From: Oceaniferula spumae
GTDB taxonomy: Bacteria > Verrucomicrobiota > Verrucomicrobiia > Verrucomicrobiales > Akkermansiaceae
Length of the DNA stretch: 64,000 nt
Direction: 5' to 3'
NCBI RefSeq assembly: GCF_042849255.1
Contig: NZ_AP026866.1
Span: 2,542,001 to 2,606,000, forward strand
Under the pieces are notes generated by a model. The model did no database searches and was not told the origin of the DNA. It saw only the letters and a list, made by a program, of their open reading frames with translations. Both the position numbers and the translations under genes were made by a program. Shown one piece after another: positions 63,023-64,000 of this stretch. Position 1 is the first letter of the stretch, and every line of letters begins with the position of its first letter.

Positions 63023-63926
63023 CTGCCTCCTCTCTCTCTTTGTCGCTGTTATCCTGATCCTTGGACTGGCGCTCCAGAAGCGTCGTCAAAGGTTCTTTGA
63101 ATGTGAGTGTTCTGTATGGGAATGGGATTTCAATACCGGCATCATCCAGAGCCGCCTTGATTTTCTCCACAGCCTCGGCTTTCGCCTCACGCTGCTCCAT
63201 GGGCTGGGATCCGGCCCAAAACAGGACTTCGAAATCGATGCTGCTGGCGCCAAATTCTTTCGGTAACACCTTGTTACCCTTGTCGGCATCAGCTTTTTCC
63301 AGACTATCGACTGTTTTTTGGATCACTGCCTTTGCCTCGGCCACGTCGGTGTCATAGGAGACACCCACGCCCATTTCTATACGTCTCAATTTACCGTAAG
63401 TCAGCACTTCAACTGGTTCGGTAACAAGCTTGGAGTTAGGAACGACAATAAGTTCCCCCGATGTGTCTTGAATCTGGGTGTGACGCAGCTCGATGCTTCT
63501 GACACGACCGCAGACATCCCCACACTCAATCATATCTCCTTCTTCAAAGGGAAACTTCCACAGCAGCATCACGCCGGCAAAAAAGTTCTGGAAAATGTCT
63601 TTGAAGGCCAGACCCACTGCGACAGACACCAGACCAGCCGCGCCGAGTGCTTTCGACGGCGTCAGCCCAGGGAAAACAATCATCGCTGCTGCGACCACAC
63701 CGATGATCCAGACCACGGTCTTAGCAAGGCGCGAGAGAAGCTGCACCAATGAATCTCTGAAAGCAAACTTACCCAGCGCGGAGTGCATCGCCTTGCTGAC
63801 CATGGCTGCGACTCCCCACGTTAGAATTAATACAACGACAGAACCGACCAGAAATGGCACGCGTTCTAACGTTCCCTCCCAAATACTCATGAGGGAGTTG
63901 AGGATGACTTCTTTTGCTTCAGACAT
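63015..63926 (-). CDS. MscS-family small-conductance mechanosensitive channel
   Basis: 303 residues. Three membrane helices occupy the first 110 residues (VGSVVVLILTWGVAAMV, VVWIIGVVAAAMIVF, ALGAAGLVSVAVGLAF), with the pore helix ending GLAFKDIFQNFFAG. The beta domain follows (FPFEEGDMIECGDVCGRVRS, VVPNSKLVTEPVEVLTYG), then the C-terminal alpha/beta domain (EVLFWAGSQPMEQREAKAEA). It opens under membrane tension to release solutes after osmotic downshock. Its stop overlaps the MgtC start. Confidence 0.93.
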   Translation of the reverse strand: MSEAKEVILNSLMSIWEGTLERVPFLVGSVVVLILTWGVAAMVSKAMHSALGKFAFRDSLVQLLSRLAKTVVWIIGVVAAAMIVFPGLTPSKALGAAGLVSVAVGLAFKDIFQNFFAGVMLLWKFPFEEGDMIECGDVCGRVRSIELRHTQIQDTSGELIVVPNSKLVTEPVEVLTYGKLRRIEMGVGVSYDTDVAEAKAVIQKTVDSLEKADADKGNKVLPKEFGASSIDFEVLFWAGSQPMEQREAKAEAVEKIKAALDDAGIEIPFPYRTLTFKEPLTTLLERQSKDQDNSDKEREEADD

Positions 63927-64000
63927 AATGTTGATAGTGTGTGTTAGATTGTGTGTTGTGTAATTTATAGAGTGCCCAGCGCCCGATGCTTACGAAGCAG

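Overview
The window reads as a stretch of chromosome from a marine-type member of the Verrucomicrobia (Verrucomicrobiae, close to the Rubritalea/Persicirhabdus/Haloferula kind). The lineage call is inference from three things: eight secreted proteins that end in the PEP-CTERM sorting tail typical of that group, a sulfatase/polysaccharide-lyase/DUF1080 locus under an ECF sigma factor with a FecR-LamG partner, and large prepilin-like proteins of a kind I associate with Verrucomicrobia. Most genes use C- or G-ending codons. Almost no gene has a Shine-Dalgarno sequence; leaders are A/C-rich instead.

Layout. 0-12.9 kb: the end of an unidentified gene, a PEP-CTERM protein, a minus-strand operon (methyltransferase, FAD oxidoreductase, deaminase), then a plus-strand GH92 glycosidase, GT4 glycosyltransferase and TauE/SafE permease, a CelD-like acetyltransferase and a large uncharacterised protein. 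13.2-20.9 kb: three PEP-CTERM genes around a tandem SGNH hydrolase and two secreted proteins that both end in discoidin-like domains. 21.0-30.3 kb: a two-gene cassette (giant prepilin-like protein plus small secreted protein), three more PEP-CTERM genes and two poorly known genes. 30.5-40.2 kb: ECF sigma, FecR/LamG membrane protein, sulfatase, a broken PL8-type polysaccharide lyase gene and a double DUF1080 protein, probably a sulfated-polysaccharide degradation locus. 40.3-43.1 kb: ACT-domain protein, RuvB, Fur-type regulator and the eighth PEP-CTERM gene. 43.7-48.0 kb: a second copy of the prepilin-like/secreted two-gene cassette, followed by a G/T-rich degenerate repeat. 49.0-53.4 kb: pheT, a DUF5069 gene, a PUA-less proB and a small membrane protein. 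53.5-60.3 kb: a complete F-type ATP synthase operon (atpBEFHAGDC) on the minus strand. 60.5-64.0 kb: a YiiX-like peptidase, HU, MgtC and MscS.

The most unusual signals are: (1) a heptamer close to YCTAACA, spread over both strands at roughly 65-70 copies in 64 kb, often at the cost of normal codon choice and sometimes as an inverted pair at transcript ends, like an uptake or other genome-wide recognition signal; (2) a 4.3-kb coding segment (about 34390-38727) whose codons end almost only in G or T, unlike all neighbours, and which is broken by an in-frame amber codon and a 7-bp tandem duplication; (3) two paralogous prepilin-like/secreted-protein cassettes with the same overlapping start arrangement; (4) a repeated TTTTCGCANAAAA element upstream of three PEP-CTERM genes; and (5) a perfect CRP-type palindrome ahead of the ATP synthase operon. 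No rRNA, tRNA, transposase, phage gene or CRISPR array was recognised.
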